Position numbers and translations under genes: made by a program. A stretch of 64,000 bases of DNA from the NCBI GenBank assembly GCA_022826665.1, contig JAJDUK010000024.1, forward strand, positions 1 to 64,000, written 5' to 3'. This stretch comes from Alphaproteobacteria bacterium. GTDB taxonomy: Bacteria > Pseudomonadota > Alphaproteobacteria > UBA828. Numbering within the stretch: the stretch's first letter is position 1; each line of letters starts with the position of its first letter. The notes below the pieces were generated by a model. It ran no database searches and was not told where the DNA came from. It worked only from the letters and a program-made list of their open reading frames with translations. This document shows, piece after piece, positions 17,086 through 25,512 of this stretch.

Positions 17086-17772
17086 ATGCACGACATCGCC
17101 ATCCGTCAGGAGATCGTCGAACGGGTCGTGAAGCGACGCGGGCGGATGCGCCTCTTTGAACGCCTCGATCCCACGCGCACCGCGGCGGTCTACATCGACA
17201 TGCAGGTCACCTTCCTCGCACCGGGTGCGCCGGTGGAGGTGCCGATGGCGCGCGCCATCGTGCCGCAAATCAACGCGCTCAACGCGCGGCTCAGGGCGCT
17301 GGGCGTCCCCATCTACTGGGTGGCCCACGCGAATACGAGCCGCCACGGCGCGTCGGACTGGCCGGGCTTCTTCGACCATTTCGTCTCCGACGAAGCGCGG
17401 GCACGCACCATCGCCGGACTCGCCCCCGGTGCCGACGGCCAACAGCTCTGGCCGGAGCTGGAGATCGCAGACGATGACACGGTCCTCTTCAAGAACCGCT
17501 ACAGCGCGCTGATCGCGGGCTCCTCGTCGCTGGAGACAATGGTGCGCGGCCGCAGCATCGACACGCTGCTCATCGGCGGCACCAAGACCGATGTCTGCTG
17601 CGAATCCACCGCGCGCGACGCCATGATGCTCGACTTCAAGACCGTGATGCTCGCCGACTGCTGCGCCGCACTCTCCGACGAGGAGCACCGCAACGCGCTG
17701 GAGACCATCATCCAGCAGTTCGGAGACGTGATGACCGCGGACGAAGTCGTTGCGGCCCTCGGCTCCCGCTAA
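17086..17772 (+). CDS. isochorismatase-family cysteine hydrolase
   Basis: A 228-residue hydrolase with the isochorismatase-like fold. The catalytic triad is readable: D38 in VYIDMQVTFL, a lysine in VLFKNRYSAL, and the nucleophilic cysteine in GGTKTDVCCEST. The family includes N-carbamoylsarcosine amidase, nicotinamidase, ureidoacrylate and biuret hydrolases. The nearby hyu genes make a carbamoyl-amide hydrolase plausible (hydantoin opening followed by loss of the carbamoyl group). It follows the vapC-type module on the same strand. The substrate remains an inference. Confidence 0.83.
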   Translation: MHDIAIRQEIVERVVKRRGRMRLFERLDPTRTAAVYIDMQVTFLAPGAPVEVPMARAIVPQINALNARLRALGVPIYWVAHANTSRHGASDWPGFFDHFVSDEARARTIAGLAPGADGQQLWPELEIADDDTVLFKNRYSALIAGSSSLETMVRGRSIDTLLIGGTKTDVCCESTARDAMMLDFKTVMLADCCAALSDEEHRNALETIIQQFGDVMTADEVVAALGSR

Positions 17773-17835
17773 CCCCTCACACGAGAGAGGCGATTGAGTC
17801 CAACGTTAACCAGCAAGATTGACAGATCGTGGCTC

Positions 17836-18582
17836 TCAATCCTCGGGTCGTGGAAGCCTGTCCTGGTAAATCAAGGACGCTGGTATTCCGATCAACAGTA
17901 ACGGGCATGGGTTGCCAACGCCCCGTTCAATTCGCTCGATCAGCTTGTTCCAATGCGTGGTCGCACTGCCGAACTTATCCTGCACGAACCGGCGCGCCCA
18001 ATCTTCCACGAACCCGTCACCTTCCGCCCTGACCATGCGGCGCTGGCGATCCGTCGGTCGCAAGTCGAATTGCTCAAGGTCGCCAAAGCCTCTCACGCCA
18101 TGATTGATCGCGGATGCCTCAACGATCTGAACCATGCGATCTTGCAGGGCCTCTCCGCGTGTCACGATGATCCCGACGCTGATCGCGCCTTCGCTATGGA
18201 GCCTCTGAAAATTCTCAAGGTCGCGATCGAAGAACGGATCCTTGTTGTTCCACTCGATTTCCAGGGCAATGGCGCCCTTGTCGGTTCTACGCACATGGTC
18301 GATTTCATGCGAGATCGCGGCCCGCTCAATATCGTCGACAGTCTTCCTGATAACGATATTGCGTTTGATCCACTTCTGTTCCGTCAGGGATCGTCGGAGC
18401 CGTTGCGTCGATTCAGCTTCTCCTCCCCCACCCCTTATCAGCTCCGTATCGGCGATTTGGAAATCCAGCAATACGCCACACAACTCTCCAAGCGGCTCAG
18501 CGAAATCGCTGGTGAGAACGGCCGCCGCGTGGTTCACCGTCCGAACGTCGAACCCTGCCCCTTCGAGATCGGACAGGCTCAA
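17836..18582 (-). CDS. BglII/BstYI-like type II restriction endonuclease
   Basis: A 248-residue protein whose core matches the BglII/BstYI endonuclease family: HEIDHVR at about 92-98 and ALEIEWNNKDPFFDRDL at about 106-122, followed by SVGIIVTR. The probable metal-binding acids are D95 and E108/E110. It should cut a GATC-centred palindrome in unmethylated DNA; that specificity is from the family only. It begins with a TTG that overlaps the methyltransferase stop (TTGA), so it is translated after its protective partner. The whole pair is less GC-rich than neighbours, which suggests horizontal acquisition. Confidence 0.78.
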   Translation of the reverse strand: MSLSDLEGAGFDVRTVNHAAAVLTSDFAEPLGELCGVLLDFQIADTELIRGGGGEAESTQRLRRSLTEQKWIKRNIVIRKTVDDIERAAISHEIDHVRRTDKGAIALEIEWNNKDPFFDRDLENFQRLHSEGAISVGIIVTRGEALQDRMVQIVEASAINHGVRGFGDLEQFDLRPTDRQRRMVRAEGDGFVEDWARRFVQDKFGSATTHWNKLIERIERGVGNPCPLLLIGIPASLIYQDRLPRPED

Positions 18583-19211
18583 GGCAATGCCGTCGCGGAA
18601 TGGTTGCTATAGGTGGGCCAGTCGGGCTCGTAGCCGGCATCCGCCTGATTCCCCCACACCGTCCAATTCTCGCGTGCACCCCGACCGAATAGTTCGAGGT
18701 ACGGCCCCCAACTGCAACGTTCGATCAAATCGTACTGCTCGTCGGGCTTCCGTGAGTGTTCACGCTTACGACTCGCAATGAGGTTTACCTGACTGCGCCC
18801 AGGCGGAAGCGTGCGCACATCCTTTCCGCGCACGCCAAATAAAACAATTTCTGTAACATTACGGAAATAGAAGCCAACACCACGACCGTCTGACCCGCCA
18901 TCTTTTCTAACTTTATGCCAAATCAGATTGGTTTTGTACTTGAAACCCCAAGAATTGAGCACATGCAGTCCTTCAGGGAGCAGTGCATTCGGAACCCATA
19001 GATAGCAGTGCGCCCGCTCAGCAACGAAGTCGGCCACTGGAAGCGCCGCGATTTCCTCAAGGGAAAGAGTGCCATAGCGAGATAATCGCCGATGCTCAGG
19101 CGCCACTTTCCCTGTCCGGTTGGCAAAGCGCCAAGGTGGATCAGCCAGGACCGTACCGAACCTCTCGCTGCCCAGGCATTTGCTTAGATCACTCGCTGGC
19201 GACTCCACCAT
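18579..19211 (-). CDS. MT-A70-type DNA adenine methyltransferase
   Basis: A 210-residue N6-adenine methyltransferase of the MT-A70 class. The catalytic DPPW is at residues 24-27 (VLADPPWRFA) and the rest follows the compact MunI-like arrangement (YLWVPNALLPEG, GRGVGFYFRN, EHSRKPDEQYDLIE). It should methylate the site cut by the downstream endonuclease and so protect the host. A promoter with a 17-bp spacer lies about 75 bp upstream. The gene is intact and its stop overlaps the endonuclease's TTG start. Confidence 0.86.
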   Translation of the reverse strand: MVESPASDLSKCLGSERFGTVLADPPWRFANRTGKVAPEHRRLSRYGTLSLEEIAALPVADFVAERAHCYLWVPNALLPEGLHVLNSWGFKYKTNLIWHKVRKDGGSDGRGVGFYFRNVTEIVLFGVRGKDVRTLPPGRSQVNLIASRKREHSRKPDEQYDLIERCSWGPYLELFGRGARENWTVWGNQADAGYEPDWPTYSNHSATALP

Positions 19212-19284
19212 TAGGTCAATATGTCCCTACACATAAGCCACTTCCCGACCTTGCAGCGCGCACCATCTCGACTCGACAGAAGAG

Positions 19285-19313
19285 AATATAACAGGAACAT
19301 CCGCAAAATGCAA
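19285..19313 (-). promoter_or_regulatory. promoter of the restriction-modification operon
   Basis: On the minus strand a TTGCAT -35 (19308-19313) and a TATATT -10 (19285-19290) are separated by exactly 17 bp, in an AT-rich stretch. Transcription would start near 19278, giving a leader of about 65 bases before the methyltransferase ATG. The remainder of 19212-19429 shows no gene. Confidence 0.5.
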
Positions 19314-19429
19314 GGTCGTTGCTGACAGGCTGCGTTTCTCGCTTCTGCGTTGCGCTCCCGTGGGCTGATTGGGGCCATCCCCAAAGACAGGAACGTTGTC
19401 AGAAGCCGACCGAGCCGACCGCGCCACGC

Positions 19430-20491
19430 CTATCGCCCTGCGTCCGGTTCCCGGCCGGCGCTGAAGAACCCGTTGAAGATCTGCTCGGGCGTCGTTGCGG
19501 TCGCGTCGCGATGGCCGCGCAGCACGCCGCCCACCTCCTCACCGGCGGGGCCGTAGAACTCGCCCAGCATGGTTCCCGTGAACCCACCAACACTGTGTTC
19601 GGCAGGCGTACCGCCGCCATCGTGGCCTTCCCAATCGGCGGCAAAGCGCCCATCCATGATGCTGCCCGTAATTTCGATCACGTTCGTATCGGAGAGAGGC
19701 TGCCTGCCCAAGTGGGTCGCGTCTCGGTCGAACCGAGTAAAGTCGGTGACTTGTCCGCCAATGTCGCCGCTGTCCAAGTCCGCACTAAGGGATAATCTTC
19801 CTTCCAATAGCTCACTACCGGTACGGCGGTTGGGGTCTCCCGTATCCCAAACGTTACCCAGGATGTTGCCTTCATAGCTGGCGCTGCCGAGGGCCGACAG
19901 AGGCTCAGACGGAGTCCTCACACCGTAGGTGCCGAAAAACTCGTAAACTATTCCATCATAAGGCGACACACCGGGTCGCTGCTCGAACGTGTACCACCGG
20001 GCGGTGGCTACGTAATCCCTCGGAGCGGGAGCATCGGCGGTGCCAAGATCGGTGTAGAGCTGCACGGCATACCGATGGCCGTCATGGGTCGTCTCGCCGA
20101 AAACGCTGTCGAATGCCGTGATCTCACTCGTGTCGAAATCAATACTCGCTCTCTCGCCCTCCAAGACATAACTGACCACGATCTTTCCCGTGCTGGTTCT
20201 CACGATGGACTCGATATAGGCGCTGTCGTCCTCCGGCGACGACACACCTCTCGCATCCGCCGCGTAGTTTCGTCTGACATGAACGGAGAGCGGCGAGAAC
20301 GCCAGGCCCTCCAGATTTGCCAGCGTGTCCTGACCGCCTTCCGCATACCAGGAGCCCAACGGGCTGGCGACGAAGCCGCCAACGACGATGGAATCGCCCT
20401 CGGGCGCCGGATCGCTGCAGGCCGAGAGAACGCCCCCCAGCAGAGCGGCGGTCGTAATGATCGTCATCACTCGTCTGGCTGAAGCGGCCAT
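19430..20491 (-). CDS. TbpB-like surface lipoprotein
   Basis: A 353-residue lipoprotein. The signal peptide ends in a lipobox LSAC with lipidated C25. The C-terminal part has the eight-stranded-barrel signature of transferrin-binding-protein-B-like lipoproteins (GGFTGTMLGEFYGPAGEEVG, then GGVLRGHRDA and IFNGFFSAGR). Such proteins sit on the cell surface and bind host or environmental ligands, often exported by a Slam translocon and paired with a TonB receptor. Neither partner is in the window. A GGGAG ribosome site supports the start. Confidence 0.8.
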   Translation of the reverse strand: MAASARRVMTIITTAALLGGVLSACSDPAPEGDSIVVGGFVASPLGSWYAEGGQDTLANLEGLAFSPLSVHVRRNYAADARGVSSPEDDSAYIESIVRTSTGKIVVSYVLEGERASIDFDTSEITAFDSVFGETTHDGHRYAVQLYTDLGTADAPAPRDYVATARWYTFEQRPGVSPYDGIVYEFFGTYGVRTPSEPLSALGSASYEGNILGNVWDTGDPNRRTGSELLEGRLSLSADLDSGDIGGQVTDFTRFDRDATHLGRQPLSDTNVIEITGSIMDGRFAADWEGHDGGGTPAEHSVGGFTGTMLGEFYGPAGEEVGGVLRGHRDATATTPEQIFNGFFSAGREPDAGR

Positions 20492-20778
20492 GGCGCTCTC
20501 CCTGTCTGAGCTACCCGGACGTTATGAAAACTGTGAAGAAATTGTTATGGAAGCATCAGAAAAATGAACAGACTGTTACTTTCTTCAATCTCCATATGAG
20601 CCCACCCGCGTCGCGCACGCCACCCGGCACCGATAACAAACAAGCGACCCCGAGCGTATCGTAAGGCCACGTTCCTATACCGATTCGGCGGACCGCGCCA
20701 TTGCTGCTAACATGCGGCCCGCGCTGGCGGAATCGCGTGCCGACCGGCGTGACGCACGAGCCGGAGCGGAGACTGCGG
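20492..20778. other. divergent intergenic region, AT-rich, no gene
   Basis: This 287-bp gap separates the lipoprotein from the aldolase pair. The half next to the lipoprotein (about 20518-20600) is clearly AT-rich and probably contains the lipoprotein promoter. I could not assign convincing -35/-10 pairs. Nothing that looks like an RNA gene is seen. Confidence 0.4.
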
Positions 20779-21570
20779 GTGGCGTTGAGCACGTTGAAGG
20801 AGATGGCGGGGACGCGGCGGGCCAAGTTCGGCACGCTCGTCATCGAGCTGGCCTCGCCCGGCATTGGCTACATCCTCAAGGCCGCTGGCGCCCAGTTCGT
20901 CTTCCTCGACATGGAGCATTCCGGCTTCGGCTTCGACACGGTGAAGCAGGTCCTGCGCTACATGGAGGCTGCGGAGCTGCCGACCATCGTGCGCCCGCCG
21001 TCCCGCCACTATCACCACATCGCCCGTGCCCTCGACATGGGCGCCGAAGCGATTCTGCTGCCGATGGTGGGCTCGGGTGAGGAGGCCGCGCGCATCGTGG
21101 CGCACGCGAAGTATCCGCCGCACGGGCATCGCGGGGTGGCGCTCGGCGTCGCCCATGACCGCTACGCGCCCGGCGCGCCGGTGACCAAGCTCCGCGCCGC
21201 CAACCGCCGGGTTGCCGTGTTCCTGATCGTCGAAACCCGGCAGGGCGTTGAAAACGTGGAAGCAATCGCCGCCACAGACGGAGTCGACGGCATCTGGATC
21301 GGACATTCCGACCTCAGCACCTCCCTCGGCGTTCCCGGCCAGCTCGACCACCCCGATGTCATCGCGGCGGAGGAGCGGGTCGCGCGCGCCTGCGTCAAGA
21401 ACAGGAAGTCCTTCGGCTGCCTTGTCATGAACGTCGAGAGCGGCGTCACCGCCTACCACAAGGGCTACGACATGATCTGCTACTCCGGCGACGTCTGGCT
21501 GATGCGGGAGACGCTGCGCCACGGCATCGACGATCTGAAGGCCGCGCTCGCCGGCCGGCGGAAGGGATAG
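20779..21570 (+). CDS. HpcH/HpaI-family aldolase (first copy)
   Basis: A 263-residue class II pyruvate aldolase family protein. It reads FLDMEHSGFGFDTVKQVLRY, GAEAILLPMVGS, a metal-binding glutamate in IVETRQGVENV and WIGHSDLS, as in HpaI/GarL enzymes that split or form 4-hydroxy-2-oxo acids. The frame is open upstream, but the GTG at 20779 has a CGGAG ribosome site seven bases away and gives the same N-terminal length as the second copy. It lies 4 bp before that copy, so both are co-transcribed. The aldehyde partner is unknown. Confidence 0.85.
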   Translation: MALSTLKEMAGTRRAKFGTLVIELASPGIGYILKAAGAQFVFLDMEHSGFGFDTVKQVLRYMEAAELPTIVRPPSRHYHHIARALDMGAEAILLPMVGSGEEAARIVAHAKYPPHGHRGVALGVAHDRYAPGAPVTKLRAANRRVAVFLIVETRQGVENVEAIAATDGVDGIWIGHSDLSTSLGVPGQLDHPDVIAAEERVARACVKNRKSFGCLVMNVESGVTAYHKGYDMICYSGDVWLMRETLRHGIDDLKAALAGRRKG

Positions 21571-21574
21571 GCGG

Positions 21575-22381
21575 ATGCCGAGTCCCGCGCTGCGCGCCAT
21601 GATGGGCATCAAGCGGCCCAAATTCGGCACGTTCGTGATCGAGTTCGACAGCCCCGGCATGGGGCAGATCCTCAAGGCCGCCGGCTGCGAGTATGCGCTC
21701 CTCGACCTGGAACACTCCGGTTTCGGCTACGACCAGCTCAAGCGAATGCTGCGCTACTATCAGGCGGCCGACCTGCCGGTGATCGTCTCCACCGTTGGCG
21801 GCGACTACGACATGGTCGCGCGTGCGCTCGACATGGGGGCGGACGGCATCCAGCCCGCCAAGGTCGGCAGTGCCGCCGAAGCCAGCGCCATCGTCGATCA
21901 CGTGCGTTACGCGCCGAAGGGCGCGCGGGGGGTGGCAGTCGGCATCGCCCACGACCGCTACCATCAGCGCCCGGCGGCGCCCGCGCTCCGCGCCGCCAAC
22001 CGGGACGTGGTCTTTTTCCCAAAGGTAGAAACGCCTGAAGCAATTGACGACATCGAGGCGATTGCCGCGCTCAAGGGAGTCGACGGCATCTGGATCGGCC
22101 ATTTCGACCTGTCGGTCGCCATGGGCATCCCGGCGAAGTTCGACCACCCGAGATTCCAGGCGGCGATGCAGCAGGTCGCTGCGGCCTGCGCGCGACACGG
22201 CAAGTCGCTCGGCCGCATCTACGACGATACCGAGACCGGCCTGGCGCTGCATGATCTGGGCTTCGATTTCCTATGCTATTCTGGTGACAGCTGGCTCGTG
22301 CAGCGCGGTGTCGCGGAGGGCATTGCCGCGCTGCGCAAGGCCTGCCGCGGACCGCGTACAGGCGTCGCTGGCCAGCGTTAG
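21575..22381 (+). CDS. HpcH/HpaI-family aldolase (second copy)
   Basis: A 268-residue paralogue of the preceding aldolase. It shares LDLEHSGFGYDQLKRMLRYY, a GADGIQPAKVGS loop where copy 1 reads GAEAILLPMVGS, and the acidic metal ligand in FPKVETPEAIDD. The loop difference next to the active site suggests another substrate. It starts 4 bp after the first copy and is followed 48 bp later by the tandem binding-protein genes. Together they form an uptake and cleavage unit for an unidentified hydroxy-oxo acid. Confidence 0.85.
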   Translation: MPSPALRAMMGIKRPKFGTFVIEFDSPGMGQILKAAGCEYALLDLEHSGFGYDQLKRMLRYYQAADLPVIVSTVGGDYDMVARALDMGADGIQPAKVGSAAEASAIVDHVRYAPKGARGVAVGIAHDRYHQRPAAPALRAANRDVVFFPKVETPEAIDDIEAIAALKGVDGIWIGHFDLSVAMGIPAKFDHPRFQAAMQQVAAACARHGKSLGRIYDDTETGLALHDLGFDFLCYSGDSWLVQRGVAEGIAALRKACRGPRTGVAGQR

Positions 22382-22429
22382 TTTGGAGGAGAGCGCGGCG
22401 CCGCCGCGCTGAACAAGGGGAGGCCATCA

Positions 22430-23845
22430 ATGGCAACCATGTCCATACGGTCCGCAATTGGCGGGATCGCCGCGCTCGCACTACTCGGCGTGGGGTCAAG
22501 CGCCGCCTGGGCGGAAAGCGCTGCCGAGATCGCAGTGCGCGAGGCCCAGAAATACTCCGGCACCACCATCAACGTCTTCTGGGAAGCCGGGTTGCAGGCG
22601 CTGGGCCCGCAGAACTTCTCCGGCCCGAAGTGGGAGGAGCTCACCGGGATCAAGGTGAACATCATCGAAGCACAGCATGACGAGATGTTCCCCAAGATGA
22701 TGCAGGAGCACCGGGGCGGCACCGGCGCCTATGACGTCCTGAACGTCGTTCCCGCCTGGATGGGTGACATGGTGCGTGCCGGCGCGGTCGAGCCGCTCGA
22801 CGAGTACGTCGACAAGTACGGCTATCGGGCGGAGCTCGACGATATCGGCGACGTCTACCGCGAGAACCAGATGCGGATCGGCGACACTATCTACGGCTTC
22901 CCGGATGATGGCGACGTGTTCATCCTCTATTACCGCAAGGATGTCTTCGAGGAGATGGGCCTCTCCGTGCCGACCACGTGGGACGAGTTCTACGAGGTCA
23001 GCAAGGCGATCACCGACGCCAAGGCGCCGGACATGTACGGTTCCGCCTTCATGCGCGCGCGCGGCCTCCTGCAGTACTTCTATCAGGAGCGGGCGCGGGT
23101 CGAGGGCTGCAGGTTCTTCGACGCCGAGACCATGAAGGCGACGATCAACGGCCCCGGCTGCGTCAAGGCGCTCGCCGGCATGGTTAAGGACAACACGACC
23201 ATGCCGCCAGGCATCGAGGTGTGGGGCTTCGTCGAGACGCTGGCCGCCTTCAACGCCGGCCAGTCCGCCATGCTCCAGTCGTGGCCGCCGGTCGGCCGCT
23301 GGTCGGCGGGCTACGGCACCGACGACATCGCCATGCAGTGGGTGCCGCCGTCGGTGGTCGCAGGCAAGGTCGGCTATGCACTGCCCCCAGGCGGCCATCC
23401 GCAGCTCGCTGCCGGCTTCGCCATGGCGGTCTCGTCCAGCAGCAAGAACAAGGATGCGGCCTACCTCTACATCCAGTGGATCAACAGCATCGACATCAGC
23501 CACCAGCGGGTACAGCTGCCCTACGCGCTGCGTGATCCCTTCCGCAAGTCGCACTTCTCGTCTCCGGAGTACCAATCGCGCTGGCCGGACGCGAAGTACT
23601 ATCTCGAAGCGGCTGAGAAGGGCGCGGTCTCGGGCCTGCTCGATCTGTCGATCATCAACACCTTCGCGTATATCGACGCGCTCGCGGCCGGGCTGCAGTC
23701 GGTGATGTCCGGTGGCGATCCGCAAGAGGAGCTCGACGGCGTCGCTGCCAAGTGGGACGCGCTCACCGAGAAGGTGGGCGTCGATGCGCAGCGCGAGGCC
23801 TACATGGAGTGGGCCTCCAAGCCTGCGGCTTATCCGGGCGACTGA
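22430..23845 (+). CDS. extracellular solute-binding protein, family 1 (first copy)
   Basis: A 471-residue periplasmic binding protein with a signal peptide (residues 1-28, ending AAWA before ESAAEI). Its layout fits family 1 sugar-type binding proteins: FWEAGLQALGPQ, KWEELTGIKVNII, DDGDVFILYYRKDVFEEMGL. It should deliver a sugar, polyol or related ligand to an ABC permease. No permease or ATPase is adjacent, so the partner is elsewhere. A strong AAGGGGAGG site precedes the ATG. A terminator follows the stop. It has a near-identical tandem copy starting exactly 1500 bp later. Confidence 0.87.
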   Translation: MATMSIRSAIGGIAALALLGVGSSAAWAESAAEIAVREAQKYSGTTINVFWEAGLQALGPQNFSGPKWEELTGIKVNIIEAQHDEMFPKMMQEHRGGTGAYDVLNVVPAWMGDMVRAGAVEPLDEYVDKYGYRAELDDIGDVYRENQMRIGDTIYGFPDDGDVFILYYRKDVFEEMGLSVPTTWDEFYEVSKAITDAKAPDMYGSAFMRARGLLQYFYQERARVEGCRFFDAETMKATINGPGCVKALAGMVKDNTTMPPGIEVWGFVETLAAFNAGQSAMLQSWPPVGRWSAGYGTDDIAMQWVPPSVVAGKVGYALPPGGHPQLAAGFAMAVSSSSKNKDAAYLYIQWINSIDISHQRVQLPYALRDPFRKSHFSSPEYQSRWPDAKYYLEAAEKGAVSGLLDLSIINTFAYIDALAAGLQSVMSGGDPQEELDGVAAKWDALTEKVGVDAQREAYMEWASKPAAYPGD

Positions 23846-23858
23846 TCCGGGTTTTCTT

Positions 23859-23891
23859 GGGGAGGGGCATCGTCCCCTCCCCTTTCTCTTT
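23859..23891 (+). terminator. rho-independent terminator between the tandem binding-protein genes
   Basis: A 9-bp perfect stem GGGGAGGGG/CCCCTCCCC (23859-23867 and 23874-23882) with a 6-base loop is followed by TTTCTCTTT. It lies 14 bp after the stop codon and would separate the two copies' transcripts, at least partly. Confidence 0.75.
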
Positions 23892-23929
23892 GAACTGGCG
23901 CCGTCGCGCCGAACCAGGGGAGGTAAGCA

Positions 23930-25345
23930 ATGGCAATCGGAACGATGCGGTCGATGATTGGCGGGCTCGCCGCGCTCGCTCTCCTTGGAGCGGGAACAGG
24001 CGCCGCCTGGGCCGAAAGCGCTGCCGAGATCGCGGTGCGCGAGGCCAAGCAATACGCCGGTACCGAGATCAACGTGATCTGGGAGGCCGGGCTCCAGTCG
24101 CTCGGCCCGCAGAACTTCTCTGGCCCGAAGTGGGAGGAGCTCACCGGCATCAAGGTCAACGTGATCGAATCCCAGGTGAACGAGATGTTCCCGAAGATGC
24201 TGCAAGAGCATCGCGCGGGAACCGGCGCCTATGACGTGCTGAGCGTGGTGCCCGCCTGGATGGGCGACATGGTGCGCGCCGGCGCGGTCGAGCCCCTCGA
24301 CGAATACGTCGACAAGTACGGCTATCGCGAGGAACTCGAGGACATCGGCGACGTCTACCGCGAGAACCAGATGCGGATCGGCGACACCATCTACGGCTTC
24401 CCGGATGATGGCGACGTGCTGATTCTTTACTACCGCAAGGACATCTTCGAGGAGATGGGCCTCTCGGTACCGACCACATGGGATGAGTTCTACGAGGTCA
24501 GCAAGGCGATCACCGACGCGAAGGCGCCGGAGGTCTACGGCGCGGGCTTCATGCGGGTGCGCGGTCTGCTCCACTACTTCTATCAGGAGCGCGCACGCAA
24601 CGAGGGCTGCAAGTTCTTCGATGCCGAGACCATGAAGGCGACGATCAACGGCCCCGGCTGCGTCAAGGCGCTCGCCGGCATGGTCAAGGACAACACCACC
24701 ATGCCGCCCGGTGTGGAGCAGTGGGGCGCGATCGAGTCGCTCGCCGCCTTCAACGCCGGCCAGATCGCCATGACCCAGTGGTGGCCGCCGGTCGGCCGCT
24801 GGTCGGCGGGCTACGGCACCGACGACATCGCGATGCAGTGGGTGCCGCCGTCGGTGGTCGCGGGCAATGTGGGCTATGCGCTGCCGCCGGGCGGCCATCC
24901 GCAGCTTGCCGCCGGGTTCTCGATGGCGGTCTCGTCCGACAGCAAGAACAAGGACGCGGCCTACCTCTACATCCAGTGGATCAACAGCATCGACATCAGC
25001 GGCCAGCGGGTGCAGCTGCCCTATACGCTGCGCGATCCCTTCCGCAAGTCGCACTTCTCGTCGCCGGAGTACCAGTCGCTCTGGCCGGATGCGAAGGAGT
25101 ACCTCGACGCGCTGCAGGCAGGCGCGGTCTCGGGCCTGCTCGATCTCTCGATCATCAACACCTTCGCCTACGAGGATGCGCTGGCGATCGGGCTTCAGGC
25201 GGTGATGGGCGGTGCCGACCCGCAGGAGGAGCTCGACGGCGTGGCCGCAGCCTGGGACGCGCTCACCGAGAAGGTGGGCGTCGACAATCAGCGCGAGGCC
25301 TACATGCAGTGGTCCTCGAAGCCGGCGGCTTATCCGTTCGACTGA
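23930..25345 (+). CDS. extracellular solute-binding protein, family 1 (second copy)
   Basis: A 471-residue paralogue of the preceding gene with its own signal peptide and AGGGGAGG ribosome site. Differences cluster in the signal peptide and at a few possible ligand-contact sites: copy 1 has VWGFVETLAAFNAGQSAMLQS where copy 2 has QWGAIESLAAFNAGQIAMTQW. That pattern suggests the copies bind related but distinct ligands. It is followed by its own terminator and then a barrel protein. No permease is adjacent. The fold is clear, but the ligand is not. Confidence 0.87.
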   Translation: MAIGTMRSMIGGLAALALLGAGTGAAWAESAAEIAVREAKQYAGTEINVIWEAGLQSLGPQNFSGPKWEELTGIKVNVIESQVNEMFPKMLQEHRAGTGAYDVLSVVPAWMGDMVRAGAVEPLDEYVDKYGYREELEDIGDVYRENQMRIGDTIYGFPDDGDVLILYYRKDIFEEMGLSVPTTWDEFYEVSKAITDAKAPEVYGAGFMRVRGLLHYFYQERARNEGCKFFDAETMKATINGPGCVKALAGMVKDNTTMPPGVEQWGAIESLAAFNAGQIAMTQWWPPVGRWSAGYGTDDIAMQWVPPSVVAGNVGYALPPGGHPQLAAGFSMAVSSDSKNKDAAYLYIQWINSIDISGQRVQLPYTLRDPFRKSHFSSPEYQSLWPDAKEYLDALQAGAVSGLLDLSIINTFAYEDALAIGLQAVMGGADPQEELDGVAAAWDALTEKVGVDNQREAYMQWSSKPAAYPFD

Positions 25346-25356
25346 TCCGGTACTTT

Positions 25357-25392
25357 GAGGGGGCGCGGCCAGCGCCCCCTCCCCTTCTTTCC
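25357..25392 (+). terminator. rho-independent terminator after the second binding-protein gene
   Basis: A perfect 10-bp stem GAGGGGGCGC/GCGCCCCCTC (25357-25366 and 25372-25381) with a GGCCA loop is followed by CCCTTCTTT. It sits 11 bp after the stop codon. Confidence 0.75.
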
Positions 25393-25512
25393 CCCTCTTG
25401 CCGGCGTCTCGGCAGACGACCGTATTGACGCGCGTGCCGCGCGCGTGGAACGTCGGGGCGCTGTCTTCCGCCGAGTCGCAATCGCTCGGCCCGCTGCACG
25501 AGGGGAATCGGA

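Larger units (their letters stand above)
22430..25345 (+). repeat. tandem duplication of the binding-protein gene
   Basis: Two genes of identical length (471 codons) lie head to tail with a start-to-start period of 1500 bp (22430 and 23930). In the first 100 aligned residues I count 79 identical, and the rest looks at least as close. Long stretches of DNA are also identical, for example around the DIAMQWVPPSVVAG segment. Confidence 0.85.
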
